Origin: Sphingomonas sp. UBA978
GTDB lineage: Bacteria > Pseudomonadota > Alphaproteobacteria > Sphingomonadales > Sphingomonadaceae
Length of the DNA: 64,000 bases
Assembly: GCF_002292295.1 (NCBI RefSeq)
Contig: NZ_DBBS01000018.1
Span: forward strand, 186,001 to 250,000
Reading direction: 5' to 3'
Below the pieces are notes generated by a model. That model did no database searches and had not been told where the DNA came from. It worked only from the letters and a program-made list of their open reading frames with translations. The position numbers and the translations under genes were made by a program. Of the stretch, positions 24,664 to 33,484 are shown piece after piece (position 1 is the first letter of the stretch; each line of letters begins with the position of its first letter).

Positions 24664-24848
24664 AGCGTTACCGGATCAGGTTGGATCATCGGCACGGAGG
24701 TGATTTCGGCGTGATGCAAGGCGTGAGGAGGGAGCGATGCCAAAGCATCGTGACCGACGAGCAACGCAGCATCACGCCGAAAGCGCCCCGCCGCGAAGCG
24801 GTCGCCCGCAGGGCGATGACGGTGGTTCAACCTGGTCCGGTCACGCTC
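24663..24848. repeat. Nested inverted-repeat element (family C)
   Basis: An outer pair (24663-24683 and 24828-24848, 21 bp with two mismatches, GAGCGTNACCGGANCAGGTT) encloses an inner perfect pair (24704-24717 and 24769-24782, TTTCGGCGTGATGC). The whole 186-bp unit fills the gap between the SGNH hydrolase stop and the dnaN stop and has no plausible gene. The symmetric ends resemble a MITE-like or large hairpin element. Confidence 0.75.
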
Positions 24849-24877
24849 TGGGTCCCCGCGCCGCCGTCGGGCGGGAA

Positions 24878-25993
24878 TCAGACCCGCATCGGCATCAGCA
24901 CGTACAGCGCCGGCGCCTTGTCGTTCTCGCGGATCAGCGTCGGGGCGGCGGCATCGTTCAGATGCACCTCGACCACGTCGCCGTCGATCTGGCCGAGGAT
25001 GTCGAGGAGATAGCGGCTGTTGAAGCCGATCTCGAACGGCATCGCCGCATAGTCGCCCGGCACTTCCTCGGCGGCGGTGCCGTTCTCCGGGCTGGTCACC
25101 GACAATGTGATCTTGTCGCGATCCAGCGCCATCTTCACCGCGCGCGTCTTTTCGGTCGCGATCGTCGAGACGCGGTCGACGCCCTCCTCGAAGCTGCGCG
25201 GATCGAGCTTGAGGATCTTGTCGTTGCCGGTCGGGATGACGCGCGAATAATCGGGGAAGGTGCCGTCGATCAGCTTCGACGTCAGCACCGCCTGCCCCAG
25301 GTCGAACCGGATCTTGGTTCCCGACAGCGACACGCCGACCGAGCCGTCGACCTCGTCGAGCAGCTTGCGCAATTCGCCGACGCATTTGCGCGGCACGATC
25401 ACGTCGGGCATCCCCGCCGCGCCGTCCGGCCGCGGCAGCGTGACGCGCGCCAGCCGGTGGCCGTCGGTCGCCGCCGCCTTCAGCGTCGGTTCGCTCGCCT
25501 CGTCCTGCACGTGCAGGAAGATGCCGTTGAGATAATAACGCGTCTCTTCGGTCGAGATCGCGAAGCGCGTCTTGTCGATGATCTGCTTCAGCGTTTCCGC
25601 CGGAATCTCGAACTGCGTCGGCAATTCGCCCTCGGCGATCACCGGGAAATCGTCGCGCGGCAGCGTGCCCAGGCTGAAGCGCGCGCGCCCCGCGACGATC
25701 GACATGCGACCCTCCGCGGCGTGCAGCTGCACCTGGCTGCCCTCGGGCAGCTTGCGCGCGATGTCGAACAGCGTGTGCGCCGACACCGTCGTCGATCCCG
25801 GCTGGTCCACCGCCGCCAGGATCGATTCGTTGATCTGCAGATCGAGGTCGGTCGCCATCAGCCGCAGCTGCCCTTCGGCGGTCGCCTCCAGCAGCACGTT
25901 CGACAGGATCGGAATGGTGTTGCGCCGCTCCACCACGGACTGGACATGGCTCAGCCCCTTGAGGAGCGTTGCGCGTTCGATCGTCGCCTTCAT
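24878..25993 (-). CDS. dnaN: DNA polymerase III subunit beta (sliding clamp)
   Basis: Ring-shaped processivity clamp, 371 residues in three repeated domains. The N-terminus MKATIERATLLKGLSHVQSVVERRNTIP, DGHRLA near 175, and the C-terminal YVLMPMRV that forms the partner-binding pocket edge are all typical. It stands alone on the minus strand and not in a dnaA-dnaN-recF-gyrB operon; recF and gyrB are 14-16 kb away on the other strand. Confidence 0.98.
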   Translation of the reverse strand: MKATIERATLLKGLSHVQSVVERRNTIPILSNVLLEATAEGQLRLMATDLDLQINESILAAVDQPGSTTVSAHTLFDIARKLPEGSQVQLHAAEGRMSIVAGRARFSLGTLPRDDFPVIAEGELPTQFEIPAETLKQIIDKTRFAISTEETRYYLNGIFLHVQDEASEPTLKAAATDGHRLARVTLPRPDGAAGMPDVIVPRKCVGELRKLLDEVDGSVGVSLSGTKIRFDLGQAVLTSKLIDGTFPDYSRVIPTGNDKILKLDPRSFEEGVDRVSTIATEKTRAVKMALDRDKITLSVTSPENGTAAEEVPGDYAAMPFEIGFNSRYLLDILGQIDGDVVEVHLNDAAAPTLIRENDKAPALYVLMPMRV

Positions 25994-26044
25994 GAATCGT
26001 ACCCCCGTCCCCCGAGTCCGGGGCGTGTCCCGCCTGTCCTACCC

Positions 26045-26078
26045 ATTTAAAAGGGGTCGGAGCAAGCACTCCGACCCC
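26045..26078 (-). terminator. Rho-independent terminator of the outer-membrane protein gene
   Basis: A perfect 10-bp stem (GGGGTCGGAG at 26053-26062 and CTCCGACCCC at 26069-26078) with a 6-nt loop is followed on the minus strand by TTTTAAAT. It lies downstream of the barrel protein gene and upstream of dnaN, so it insulates dnaN from readthrough. Confidence 0.9.
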
Positions 26079-26175
26079 TCGGGCGATTCCGGTTAACAGC
26101 GGGTTAGCATGGCGTGCGCCGAAGCGCCCCGTCGCGATCGCGCCGGGCCGGGCCGGGCCGGCACCGCCTCTCGCA

Positions 26176-26778
26176 TCAGAAGCGCATGCCGACGCCCGCG
26201 ACCAGCTGGTGCCGGTCAGCGTCGATGTCGAAGCTGTCGGCCTTGCCGTAATGCGAATAGCGATATTCGCCCTTCACATAGGTCTTCGCGCCGATCTGGT
26301 GCTCCAGCCCCGCGCCGAGCCGTAGGCCGTCGAGATCGACATGGTCGCTGGTCCGCGTGTTGCCGAGGTCGTAGCGCGCATCGACGCGGGCATTGGTATA
26401 GCCCGCCTTGGCATAGGCCATCGTCGACGGATTGAGCACGAAGCCGACGCGCCCGCCGACATAGATGTCGCGCCCGGCATCGACGCGCAGGCGATCGCCC
26501 TGCGTTACCAGATTGTCGGTGCGCGTATCGGTGGTCGAGCCGGTCAGCTCGCCCTCGCCGCCGACGATCAAGTTTTTGAGCTGCACGTCATAACCGACCG
26601 CGCCGCCATAGACGATGCCGTCGCTCGAGCTCGAATCCTGATCGTGACCGTCCTTCAGCGCGTCATAACCCGCGACGCCCTCGATGCGCAGGCCGGTGAA
26701 CGGCGCGCCGGTGGTCTGGGCCAGGACGGGGGTGGCGAACGCGGTCGTGGCGAGCGCGGCAAGAATGAGTGTACGCAT
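26176..26778 (-). CDS. Small outer-membrane beta-barrel (porin-like) protein
   Basis: Exported protein of 200 residues: signal peptide MRTLILAALATTAFATPVLAQ, then alternating strands with a glycine/aromatic pattern (VGYDVQLKNLIVGGEGEL, RDIYVGGRVGFVLNPSTMAYAKAGYTNAR) and a C-terminal VAGVGMRF with terminal phenylalanine, the usual BAM-recognised end. This is the OmpW/OmpA-like eight-strand barrel family ("outer membrane beta-barrel"). Monocistronic, with its own strong terminator. Confidence 0.85.
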   Translation of the reverse strand: MRTLILAALATTAFATPVLAQTTGAPFTGLRIEGVAGYDALKDGHDQDSSSSDGIVYGGAVGYDVQLKNLIVGGEGELTGSTTDTRTDNLVTQGDRLRVDAGRDIYVGGRVGFVLNPSTMAYAKAGYTNARVDARYDLGNTRTSDHVDLDGLRLGAGLEHQIGAKTYVKGEYRYSHYGKADSFDIDADRHQLVAGVGMRF

Positions 26779-26913
26779 GAACTACTCCATAGGCTGCCCC
26801 GGGAACACGGGGGCGGACGGCTCCAATGGCCCAAGCCCCGGGGCGTTGCATGAACCTCAGCTAAACACGGAAAACCGTTGCTTTTGCGCCACAGCGATCC
26901 GACACCGGCGGGC

Positions 26914-27561
26914 ATGACCCAGCCCGCCCCCCCTGTCCGCAAGGGCCGCGACTTCATCGCCCGCCATGGCGAAACCGTCTTCAACGCCGCGCGCCGGTTG
27001 CAGGGCGACCATCCGCATACGCCGCTGACCCGCGCCGGCTTCGCGCAGGCGGAGGAGATCGGCCGGGCGTTGCGCGACCTGCTCGGGGCCAAGCCCGCGC
27101 TGACCCTCTGGGCCTCCCCCACCGGCCGCGCGCTCCAGACACTGGCGGTGATCGCCGAGCATCTCGACCTCGACTGGCACGCCGCGCAGACCGATCCGCG
27201 GCTGGGCGAGATCGGCATGGGCAGCTGGGGCGGCCGCTATTATGCCGACGTCGTCGGCGAGGTCGGGCCGGTGGTGACGGCCGAGGGGCTGCTCCGCCCC
27301 GCCGCCGATGGCGAGGATTACCGCCAGATCGCGACCCGCGTCGGCGGCTGGCTGGCCGACACCGACGGGGATGCCGGCGACCGGCTGGTCATCAGCCACG
27401 GCATTTCCAGCCGCGTGCTGCGCGGGATGATGACCGGCGCGGACGTGCATCCCGAATGGGGTGCGCCGATCGCCGCCGGCCTGCCGCAGGGATCGCTGGT
27501 ACGGGTCGCGGGCGGGGTCGAATCGGTCGCGCACCTCGGCACGGGCCACGCCCCCGCGTGA
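26914..27561 (+). CDS. Histidine phosphatase family protein
   Basis: Phosphoglycerate-mutase-like phosphatase of 215 residues. The RHG motif with phosphoryl-accepting histidine is FIARHGETVFN near residue 16; the second histidine is in VISHGISSRVLRG near 165. A glutamate in LGEIGMGSWGG completes the site. The substrate is not evident. I chose ATG 26914; a TTG 36 bp upstream would add residues without support. The stop overlaps the next gene by GTGA. Confidence 0.88.
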   Translation: MTQPAPPVRKGRDFIARHGETVFNAARRLQGDHPHTPLTRAGFAQAEEIGRALRDLLGAKPALTLWASPTGRALQTLAVIAEHLDLDWHAAQTDPRLGEIGMGSWGGRYYADVVGEVGPVVTAEGLLRPAADGEDYRQIATRVGGWLADTDGDAGDRLVISHGISSRVLRGMMTGADVHPEWGAPIAAGLPQGSLVRVAGGVESVAHLGTGHAPA

Positions 27562-28025
27562 GGCTGCTACTCGCCGCCCTGCTGGTCGCGGCGCCGGCGA
27601 CGGCGCGCGAGACGATCGGCGTCTACCGCAGCTGGGGTGCCTTTCGCGACGCGGCCCCGGCGCGTTGCTACGCGATCGCCCGCCCCGTCGCCGCGGGCGG
27701 ACGCAGTGGCGGCTGGGCCAGCGTCGCCAGCTGGCCAGCCCGCGGCCTGCGCTCCTCGCTCCACGTCCGCCTGTCGCGCGAGCGGGACCGCTCCGCCCCC
27801 GTCACGCTGACCGTCGGCGAGCGCCGCTTCGAACTCGCCGCTAACGGCCTCGACGCCTGGGCCGCCGACGCCCCCAGCGACCGCGCCATCGCCGCCGCCC
27901 TCCGCTCCGGCCGCAGCATGAGCGTCGAGGCAGTCGGCGCCGGGGGGAGGCCGTTCGCCGACGTCTACCTGCTCGCCGGCGCCGCGACCGCGATCGACGC
28001 GGCGGCGCTGGGCTGCGTGCGCTAG
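27558..28025 (+). CDS. Exported hypothetical protein
   Basis: I do not recognise a function. The GTG 27558 start overlaps the phosphatase stop by 4 bp, supporting co-translation. The 155-residue product has a signal peptide (MRLLLAALLVAAPATA) and a mature part beginning ETIGVYRSWGAFRDAAPARCYAI, with two cysteines (one in that stretch, one three residues from the end) that could form a disulfide. The layout loosely resembles small IalB-like periplasmic proteins of alphaproteobacteria, but no motif settles it. Confidence 0.65.
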   Translation: MRLLLAALLVAAPATARETIGVYRSWGAFRDAAPARCYAIARPVAAGGRSGGWASVASWPARGLRSSLHVRLSRERDRSAPVTLTVGERRFELAANGLDAWAADAPSDRAIAAALRSGRSMSVEAVGAGGRPFADVYLLAGAATAIDAAALGCVR

Positions 28026-28045
28026 GGGCGCCCATACCGACGGGA

Positions 28046-28080
28046 TGGAAAGCCGGCCCGTTTTCGGCTATATACCGACG
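28046..28080 (+). promoter_or_regulatory. Candidate promoter of rlmN
   Basis: TATATA (28069-28074) with a TGGAAA at 28046-28051, spacer 17 bp, gives a plausible sigma-70 promoter. The transcription start would fall at about 28081, exactly at the chosen rlmN ATG, suggesting a leaderless transcript. Confidence 0.4.
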
Positions 28081-29289
28081 ATGCTCGACAGCGTTGCCCC
28101 ACCCATGCCCATTCCGGGCCACATCGACCCTGTGCCGGTTCCCCGCGCCAAGACCTTTCGCGAGGACGGCCGGATCGACCTGATCGGCCTCGGCAAGGAC
28201 GAGTTGCGCGCGGCGCTGCTCGACGCCGGCATGGAGCTGCGCCAGGCGAAGCTGCGCGCCAAGCAGATCTGGCACTGGCTCTACAATCGCGGCGCGACCG
28301 AATTTTCGGCGATGAGCGATATCTCGAAGACCATGCATCCGTGGCTGGAGGAACGCTTCGTCATCGGCCGGCCCGAGGTGATCGAGGCGCAGGTGTCGAC
28401 GGACGGCACGCGCAAATGGCTGCTGCGCTCGCCCGACGGGCAGGATTACGAGGCGGTGTTCATCCCCGACGCGGACCGCGGCACGCTGTGCGTGTCGAGC
28501 CAGGTCGGCTGCACGCTCAACTGCCGCTTCTGCCACACCGGCACGATGCGCCTCGTCCGCAACCTGACCGCGGGCGAGATCGTCGGCCAGGTCATGCTCG
28601 CCCGCGACGCGCTCGGCGAATGGCCGAGCCAGCCCGAGGGGCGCATGCTCACCAACATCGTCATGATGGGCATGGGCGAACCGCTCTACAATTTCGATGC
28701 GGTCCGCGACGCGTTGAAGCTGGTGATGGACGGCGACGGCCTCGCGCTGTCGAAGCGCCGCATCACCCTGTCGACCAGCGGCGTCGTGCCGATGATGGCC
28801 CGCGCCGGCGAGGAGATCGGCGTCAACCTCGCCGTTTCGCTGCACGCGGTGACCAAGGAGGTGCGCGACGAGATCGTGCCGCTCAACAAGAAATACGGCA
28901 TCGAGGAATTGCTGCAGGCCTGCGCCGATTATCCCGGCGCCAACAACGCCCGCCGCATCACGTTCGAATATGTGATGCTGAAGGACAAGAACGATTCGGA
29001 TGCGGAGGCGCACGAACTCGTCCGCCTGCTGCGCAAGTACAAGCTGCCCGCCAAGGTCAACCTGATCCCGTTCAACCCCTGGCCGGGCGCGCCCTACGAC
29101 ACCTCGACGCCGGAGCGGGTGCGCCGGTTCAGCGACATCATCTTCGAAGGCGGCATTTCCGCGCCCGTCCGCACCCCGCGCGGTCGCGACATCGATGCCG
29201 CCTGCGGCCAGCTGAAGACCGCCGCCGAGAAGAAGAGCCGCGCGCAGATGGATCGCGAGGCGGACGAGAAGATGGCCGCGCTTGGCTGA
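28081..29289 (+). CDS. rlmN: 23S rRNA (adenine(2503)-C2)-methyltransferase
   Basis: Radical-SAM enzyme methylating A2503 of 23S rRNA and A37 of some tRNAs; 402 residues. The Cx3Cx2C cluster motif is Cys144, Cys148, Cys151 (CTLNCRFC). MGMGEPLYNF near 197, LSTSGVVPMM near 230 and the resolving-cysteine region RGRDIDAACGQL near 370 are present. An in-frame ATG at 28045 also exists, but a -10 like TATATA just before 28081 supports the shorter start. Confidence 0.96.
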   Translation: MLDSVAPPMPIPGHIDPVPVPRAKTFREDGRIDLIGLGKDELRAALLDAGMELRQAKLRAKQIWHWLYNRGATEFSAMSDISKTMHPWLEERFVIGRPEVIEAQVSTDGTRKWLLRSPDGQDYEAVFIPDADRGTLCVSSQVGCTLNCRFCHTGTMRLVRNLTAGEIVGQVMLARDALGEWPSQPEGRMLTNIVMMGMGEPLYNFDAVRDALKLVMDGDGLALSKRRITLSTSGVVPMMARAGEEIGVNLAVSLHAVTKEVRDEIVPLNKKYGIEELLQACADYPGANNARRITFEYVMLKDKNDSDAEAHELVRLLRKYKLPAKVNLIPFNPWPGAPYDTSTPERVRRFSDIIFEGGISAPVRTPRGRDIDAACGQLKTAAEKKSRAQMDREADEKMAALG

Positions 29290-29298
29290 TCCCGCCCG

Positions 29299-30057
29299 AT
29301 GACGGACTGGGGCGCGCTCGCGCTGGCGGCGGGTGCGGGGATGCTGGGCGGGGCGATGAACGCGCTCGCCGGCGGCGGCTCGTTCGCGACCATGCCGACG
29401 CTAATCATGCTCGGCCTCCCCTCCACCGTCGCCAACGCCACCAGCAACGTCGCGGTGCAGCCGGGCGCGGTCGCCAGCGCCTGGGCGTATCGCGCCGGCC
29501 TTGCGCCGATCGGCGGCATCGGCGTGCGCACGCTGGCGGGCATCACCTTCATGGGTGGCCTCGCCGGCAGCCTGTTGCTCGCCTGGACACCGGCGAGCGC
29601 GTTCGACGTCATCGTCCCCTGGCTGCTGCTCGCGGCGACGATCGCCATCGCGCTCGGCCGCCATGCCTCCGACTGGCTGAGCACGCGCTTTGCCGCCGGC
29701 CCGCGCAGCATCGTCGCGGGCCAGGCGCTGCTCGGCATCTATGGCGGCTATTTCGGCGGCGGCGTCGGCATGATGCTGACCGCGATGTGGGGGCTGCTGA
29801 CCGGCGCGACGCCCGCCGCGCTCGCCGCGCCGCGCACGCTGATGCTCGCCGTCGCCAACACCGCGGCGACGATCGTGTTCGTCGTCAGCGGCATGGTCGC
29901 CTGGACATTGTGCGCGCCGATGATGATCGGATCGATCGCCGGCGGCTATCTCGGCGCGCTGGTCGGCCGCCGCCTGTCGCCGGGCATCATCCGCGGCTGG
30001 ACGCTGCTGGTGACGATCGTCACCACCGCCGTGTTCTTCTGGAGGGCCTACGCCTAA
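29299..30057 (+). CDS. TauE/SafE family permease
   Basis: Membrane protein of 252 residues with about eight hydrophobic segments and two half-repeats: GGAMNALAGGGSFATMPTLIMLGL near 17 and GIYGGYFGGGVGMMLTAMW near 148. This is the sulfite exporter TauE/SafE fold, used for export of sulfur-containing or other organic anions. It starts 9 bp after rlmN and is probably co-transcribed. The cargo is unknown. The stop overlaps the convergent flavin reductase stop by 4 bp. Confidence 0.9.
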   Translation: MTDWGALALAAGAGMLGGAMNALAGGGSFATMPTLIMLGLPSTVANATSNVAVQPGAVASAWAYRAGLAPIGGIGVRTLAGITFMGGLAGSLLLAWTPASAFDVIVPWLLLAATIAIALGRHASDWLSTRFAAGPRSIVAGQALLGIYGGYFGGGVGMMLTAMWGLLTGATPAALAAPRTLMLAVANTAATIVFVVSGMVAWTLCAPMMIGSIAGGYLGALVGRRLSPGIIRGWTLLVTIVTTAVFFWRAYA

Positions 30058-30671
30058 CCCGGCCGGCGCATCCGGAACAAGGTCTCCGGCGTCACCTCGA
30101 AATAATCCGCCGGCCCGCCACCGCGCAGGATCGGGCGGGCACGGGCGGTCTGGTACACGCCCTCGTCCAGCATGGCGGTGTCGATATGGATGCCGACCGC
30201 CTCGCCGATCACCAGATACTGGTCCAGTTCCGCCCCCGCACGGTCGGTCAGCCGGATCAGCTGCGTCAGCCGGCATTCGAAGCTGACCGGGCTCGCCGCC
30301 ACCCGCGGCGGCGCAACCAGCCGCGAGGGCGTCGTCGCCAGACCCGCCAGCGCGAATTCGTCGACGTCGGCGGCCACGCTCGCCGCCGTCGCGTTCATCG
30401 CCTCCGCCAGATCGCGCGTCGCCAGGCTCCAGACGAATTCGCCGGTCGCGTTGATATTGGCGACGCTGTCCTTCCACCCCATGCTCGAAAAGCCGATCAG
30501 CGGCGGCGTGTAGTTCAGCAGGTTGAAGAAGCTGTAGGGCGCGATGTTGCGCACCCCGTCCGCCGACACGGTGCTGATCCAGCCGATCGGGCGCGGCGCC
30601 ACCATCGCGTTGAGGGGGTCGTGCGGAAGGCCGTGGCCGTCGCGCGGTTCGTAGAAATGCCATTCGGTCAT
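30054..30671 (-). CDS. Flavin reductase family protein
   Basis: FMN-binding split-barrel protein of 205 residues. MVAPRPIGWISTVSADGVRNIAPYSFFNLLN near residue 30 is the flavin reductase-like signature, followed by FSSMGWKDSVANI and the EFVWSLATRDL strand. Such proteins reduce flavin with NAD(P)H for a partner monooxygenase or act as stand-alone reductases. ATG 30671; only 26 bp separate it from the divergent cytochrome gene. Confidence 0.88.
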   Translation of the reverse strand: MTEWHFYEPRDGHGLPHDPLNAMVAPRPIGWISTVSADGVRNIAPYSFFNLLNYTPPLIGFSSMGWKDSVANINATGEFVWSLATRDLAEAMNATAASVAADVDEFALAGLATTPSRLVAPPRVAASPVSFECRLTQLIRLTDRAGAELDQYLVIGEAVGIHIDTAMLDEGVYQTARARPILRGGGPADYFEVTPETLFRMRRPG

Positions 30672-30697
30672 GCGCACATAACTGCTACAAAGTGGGG

Positions 30698-31405
30698 ATG
30701 GACCCAATAGCGCCCGGTACGTCGATCTTTCGCCATGCGCTGGCGACGCGGATCTGGCACTGGATCAATGCCGTCGCGATCTTCGTGCTGATCGGCAGCG
30801 GCCTCGGCATCTCGAACGCGCATCCGCGGCTCTACTGGGGGCGCTATGGTGCGAATTTCGACCATGCCTGGGCGCAATTACCGCGCTTCCCGGCGTGGAT
30901 CACGATTCCGGCGAACTACAATCTCGCCATCTCGCGGCGCTGGCACCTGCTGTTCGCGCTGGTGCTGGCGTTCGGCCTGCTCGGCTTCATGATCGCCAGC
31001 CTCGTCAACCGCCATTTCCAGCGCAAACTCACGCTCAAGCATGCCGACGTCAGCCCCGCGCATCTGGCGCAGGACGTGCGAGACCATCTGAACTTCCGCT
31101 TCCACGACGCCAAGGATCCCGGCGCCTACAACAGCCTCCAGAAATGGAGCTATATTCTGACGATCTTCGTCATGCTGCCGCTGATGATCCTGACCGGGCT
31201 CGCGCTGTCGCCGGGCATGAATGCGGCCTGGCCATGGCTGCTCGACCTGTTCGGCGGCCGGCAGTCGGCGCGCTCGATCCACTTCGTCACCTGTGCCGCG
31301 ATCGGCGGCTTCGTCGTCGTCCACCTGACGCTCGTCATCCTCGCCGGCGCGGGCAACGAGCTCAGATCGATGATAACCGGCCGGTGGAAGGTGCCGAAAG
31401 CATGA
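30698..31405 (+). CDS. Cytochrome b/b6 domain-containing membrane protein
   Basis: Di-heme-type membrane cytochrome of 235 residues. HALATRIWHWINAVAIFVLIGSG near residue 10 supplies a heme histidine pair, with further histidines in RRWHLLFALV and in SIHFVTCAAIGGFVVVHLTL. About four to five transmembrane helices. It overlaps the molybdopterin lipoprotein gene by 4 bp (ATGA), so it is the likely quinone-linked redox partner, analogous in logic to MsrQ/YedZ though a different family. Confidence 0.88.
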   Translation: MDPIAPGTSIFRHALATRIWHWINAVAIFVLIGSGLGISNAHPRLYWGRYGANFDHAWAQLPRFPAWITIPANYNLAISRRWHLLFALVLAFGLLGFMIASLVNRHFQRKLTLKHADVSPAHLAQDVRDHLNFRFHDAKDPGAYNSLQKWSYILTIFVMLPLMILTGLALSPGMNAAWPWLLDLFGGRQSARSIHFVTCAAIGGFVVVHLTLVILAGAGNELRSMITGRWKVPKA

Positions 31406-32148
31406 TACTCGCCCGCCGCACCCTCATCACCGGCAGCGCCGGGCTGCTGCTCGCCGGCTGCGAGCGGGTCGCCGCCATCCCGCAAGCGCGCAAGATCCTG
31501 TTCGCGGGCGAGGACATGCACCGCGGCCTGCAACGCGCGCTGATGGACCGGGGGGCGCTCGCCCCCGAATTCACGCCCGAACAGATGTCGCCGATCTTCC
31601 GCGCCAACGGCACGCGCGATCCCGGCACCCCCGCCTATGCCGCGATGGTCGCCAACGGTTTCGCCGACTATCGCCTGCGCGTCGGCGGCCTCGTCGACCG
31701 GCCGCTGTCGCTCAGCCTCGCGCAGCTCGCCGCGATGCCCGCGCGCCGGCAGATCACCCGCCACGATTGCGTCGAGGGGTGGAGCGCGATCGGCGCCTGG
31801 CAGGGCCCGCTGCTCGGCACCGTGCTGATGGCGGCGGGGATGCGCGGCACCGCGCGCTATGTCGTCTTCACCTGCGCCGACCTCTACAACGGCCAGCCCT
31901 ATTACGAATCGATCGACACGATCGACGCCTTTCATCCGCAGACGATCCTGGCGCTGAAGATGAACGGCGCGCGCCTGACCGTGCCGCACGGCGCGCCTGT
32001 GCGCCTCCGCGTCGAGCGCCAACTGGGCTACAAACACGCCAAATACGTCACCGGCATCGACGCGGTCGACACCCTCGCCGGCATCGGCAAGGGCAAGGGC
32101 GGCTATTGGGAGGACAATGTCGATTACGATTGGTATGCCGGCATCTAG
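31402..32148 (+). CDS. Molybdopterin-dependent oxidoreductase, predicted lipoprotein
   Basis: Sulfite-oxidase-fold molybdoenzyme of 248 residues. The N-terminus ARRTLITGSAGLLLAGC has a twin arginine and a lipobox (Cys20), implying Tat export with lipid anchoring on the periplasmic side. The molybdenum cysteine is Cys123 in RHDCVEGWSAIG. YYESIDTIDAFHPQTILALKMNG and PVRLRVERQLGYKHAKYV are typical of the family. Translationally coupled to the cytochrome b gene. The substrate is unknown; methionine-sulfoxide reductase MsrP is the best known relative. Confidence 0.88.
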   Translation: MILARRTLITGSAGLLLAGCERVAAIPQARKILFAGEDMHRGLQRALMDRGALAPEFTPEQMSPIFRANGTRDPGTPAYAAMVANGFADYRLRVGGLVDRPLSLSLAQLAAMPARRQITRHDCVEGWSAIGAWQGPLLGTVLMAAGMRGTARYVVFTCADLYNGQPYYESIDTIDAFHPQTILALKMNGARLTVPHGAPVRLRVERQLGYKHAKYVTGIDAVDTLAGIGKGKGGYWEDNVDYDWYAGI

Positions 32149-32165
32149 GACAGTAAAGCGGCCCC

Positions 32166-33404
32166 ATGGCGCTGATCGATATCTTCCTCAGCCGCGCCGT
32201 GAAGCGTGGCCAACTCACCCTCCATCGCCCCGGCAAGCCGCCCGCCACCTTCGGCACGCCCGATCCCGACCATGGCCACGTCACCATCCGCTTCGCCGAT
32301 AACGGCGTCGCGGGCCGCATCGTCCGCAACCCCGCGCTGGCGGCGGGCGAGATGTACATGGACGGGCGGCTGACTGTCGACGGCGACGACATCATGGGCC
32401 TCGTCCGCCTGCTCAAGCGCAACAGCGCGTGGGAGCGCGGACAGAATGCGCTGAAGCCCTCAACCTTCGTCCAGGGCCTGGGCGCGGTGAAGCACCGGCT
32501 CGACCGCATCAACATGGAGCGCCGCTCGAAGCGCAACGTCGCGCACCATTACGATCTGTCGGCGCGGCTCTACGACCTGTTTCTCGACGCCGACAAACAA
32601 TATAGCTGCGCCTATTACACCAGCCCCGACAACCCGCTGGAACAGGCGCAGACCGACAAGCTGGCGCATATCGCCGCCAAGCTGGCGCTGCGTCCCGGCA
32701 TGTGCGTGCTCGACATCGGCTGCGGCTGGGGCGGCATGGCTCTTTACCTCAACCGGCATTTCGGCGTGGAGGTGCTCGGCGTCACTTTGTCCGAAGAACA
32801 GTTCAAGATCGCGCGCGAACGCGCCGCCGCGGCCGGCGTCGCCGACAGGGTTCGGTTCGAGCTGATCGACTATCGCCGCGTCGAGGGCCGCTTCGACCGC
32901 ATCGTCTCGGTCGGCATGTTCGAACATGTCGGCCCGCCGCAATACCGCACCTTCTTTCGCAAATGCCGCGACCTGCTGACGCCCGATGGCGTGATGCTGC
33001 TCCACACCATCGGCCGGCTCGGGCCGCCGAGCGTCACCGACGACTGGACGACGAAATACATCTTCCCGGGCGGCTATAATCCGGCCCTGTCGGAGGTGAT
33101 GCAGGCGTTCGAGGGGCTGAAGCTGTTCCTGACCGACGTCGAGGTGCTGCGCCTGCATTACGCCTATACGCTGCACGAATGGTACGCGCGCACCCTCGCG
33201 GCGCGCGATGCCATCGTCGCGCTGTACGACGAACGCTTCTACCGGATGTGGACCTTCTACCTCGCCGGCGCGGCGAATGCGTTCGAGAATGGCGGGCTGG
33301 TCAATTACCAGATCCAGTTCAGCCGCAGCCGCACCGAACTGCCGATCACCCGCGACTATATGTTCGAGGGCGAGCGCGCCTTGCGGGACGGCCGGACCTC
33401 CTAA
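32166..33404 (+). CDS. Cyclopropane-fatty-acyl-phospholipid synthase family methyltransferase
   Basis: SAM-dependent enzyme of 412 residues with the CFA synthase layout: an N-terminal lipid-binding domain (to about 130), NVAHHYDLSARLYDLFLD near 120, YSCAYYTSP near 145, the SAM motif VLDIGCGWGGMA near 180, GVTLSEEQ near 203 and FEHVGPPQYRTFF near 252. It would add a methylene or methyl to membrane lipid double bonds. It starts 17 bp after the molybdoenzyme gene. A perfect hairpin follows its stop. Confidence 0.9.
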   Translation: MALIDIFLSRAVKRGQLTLHRPGKPPATFGTPDPDHGHVTIRFADNGVAGRIVRNPALAAGEMYMDGRLTVDGDDIMGLVRLLKRNSAWERGQNALKPSTFVQGLGAVKHRLDRINMERRSKRNVAHHYDLSARLYDLFLDADKQYSCAYYTSPDNPLEQAQTDKLAHIAAKLALRPGMCVLDIGCGWGGMALYLNRHFGVEVLGVTLSEEQFKIARERAAAAGVADRVRFELIDYRRVEGRFDRIVSVGMFEHVGPPQYRTFFRKCRDLLTPDGVMLLHTIGRLGPPSVTDDWTTKYIFPGGYNPALSEVMQAFEGLKLFLTDVEVLRLHYAYTLHEWYARTLAARDAIVALYDERFYRMWTFYLAGAANAFENGGLVNYQIQFSRSRTELPITRDYMFEGERALRDGRTS

Positions 33405-33413
33405 CGGCGTGGC

Positions 33414-33438
33414 CGCCCGTCCCGCCGCGGGACGGGCG
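33414..33438 (+). terminator. GC hairpin after the cyclopropane synthase gene
   Basis: A perfect 11-bp stem, CGCCCGTCCCG/CGGGACGGGCG, with a 3-nt loop begins 10 bp after the stop codon. No U-tract follows, so it is a weak intrinsic terminator or an mRNA-stabilising hairpin. Confidence 0.5.
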
Positions 33439-33484
33439 CGAAACCGCGGCGGACGATGCGCCGCGCATGGGCTATAGCCGCGCC

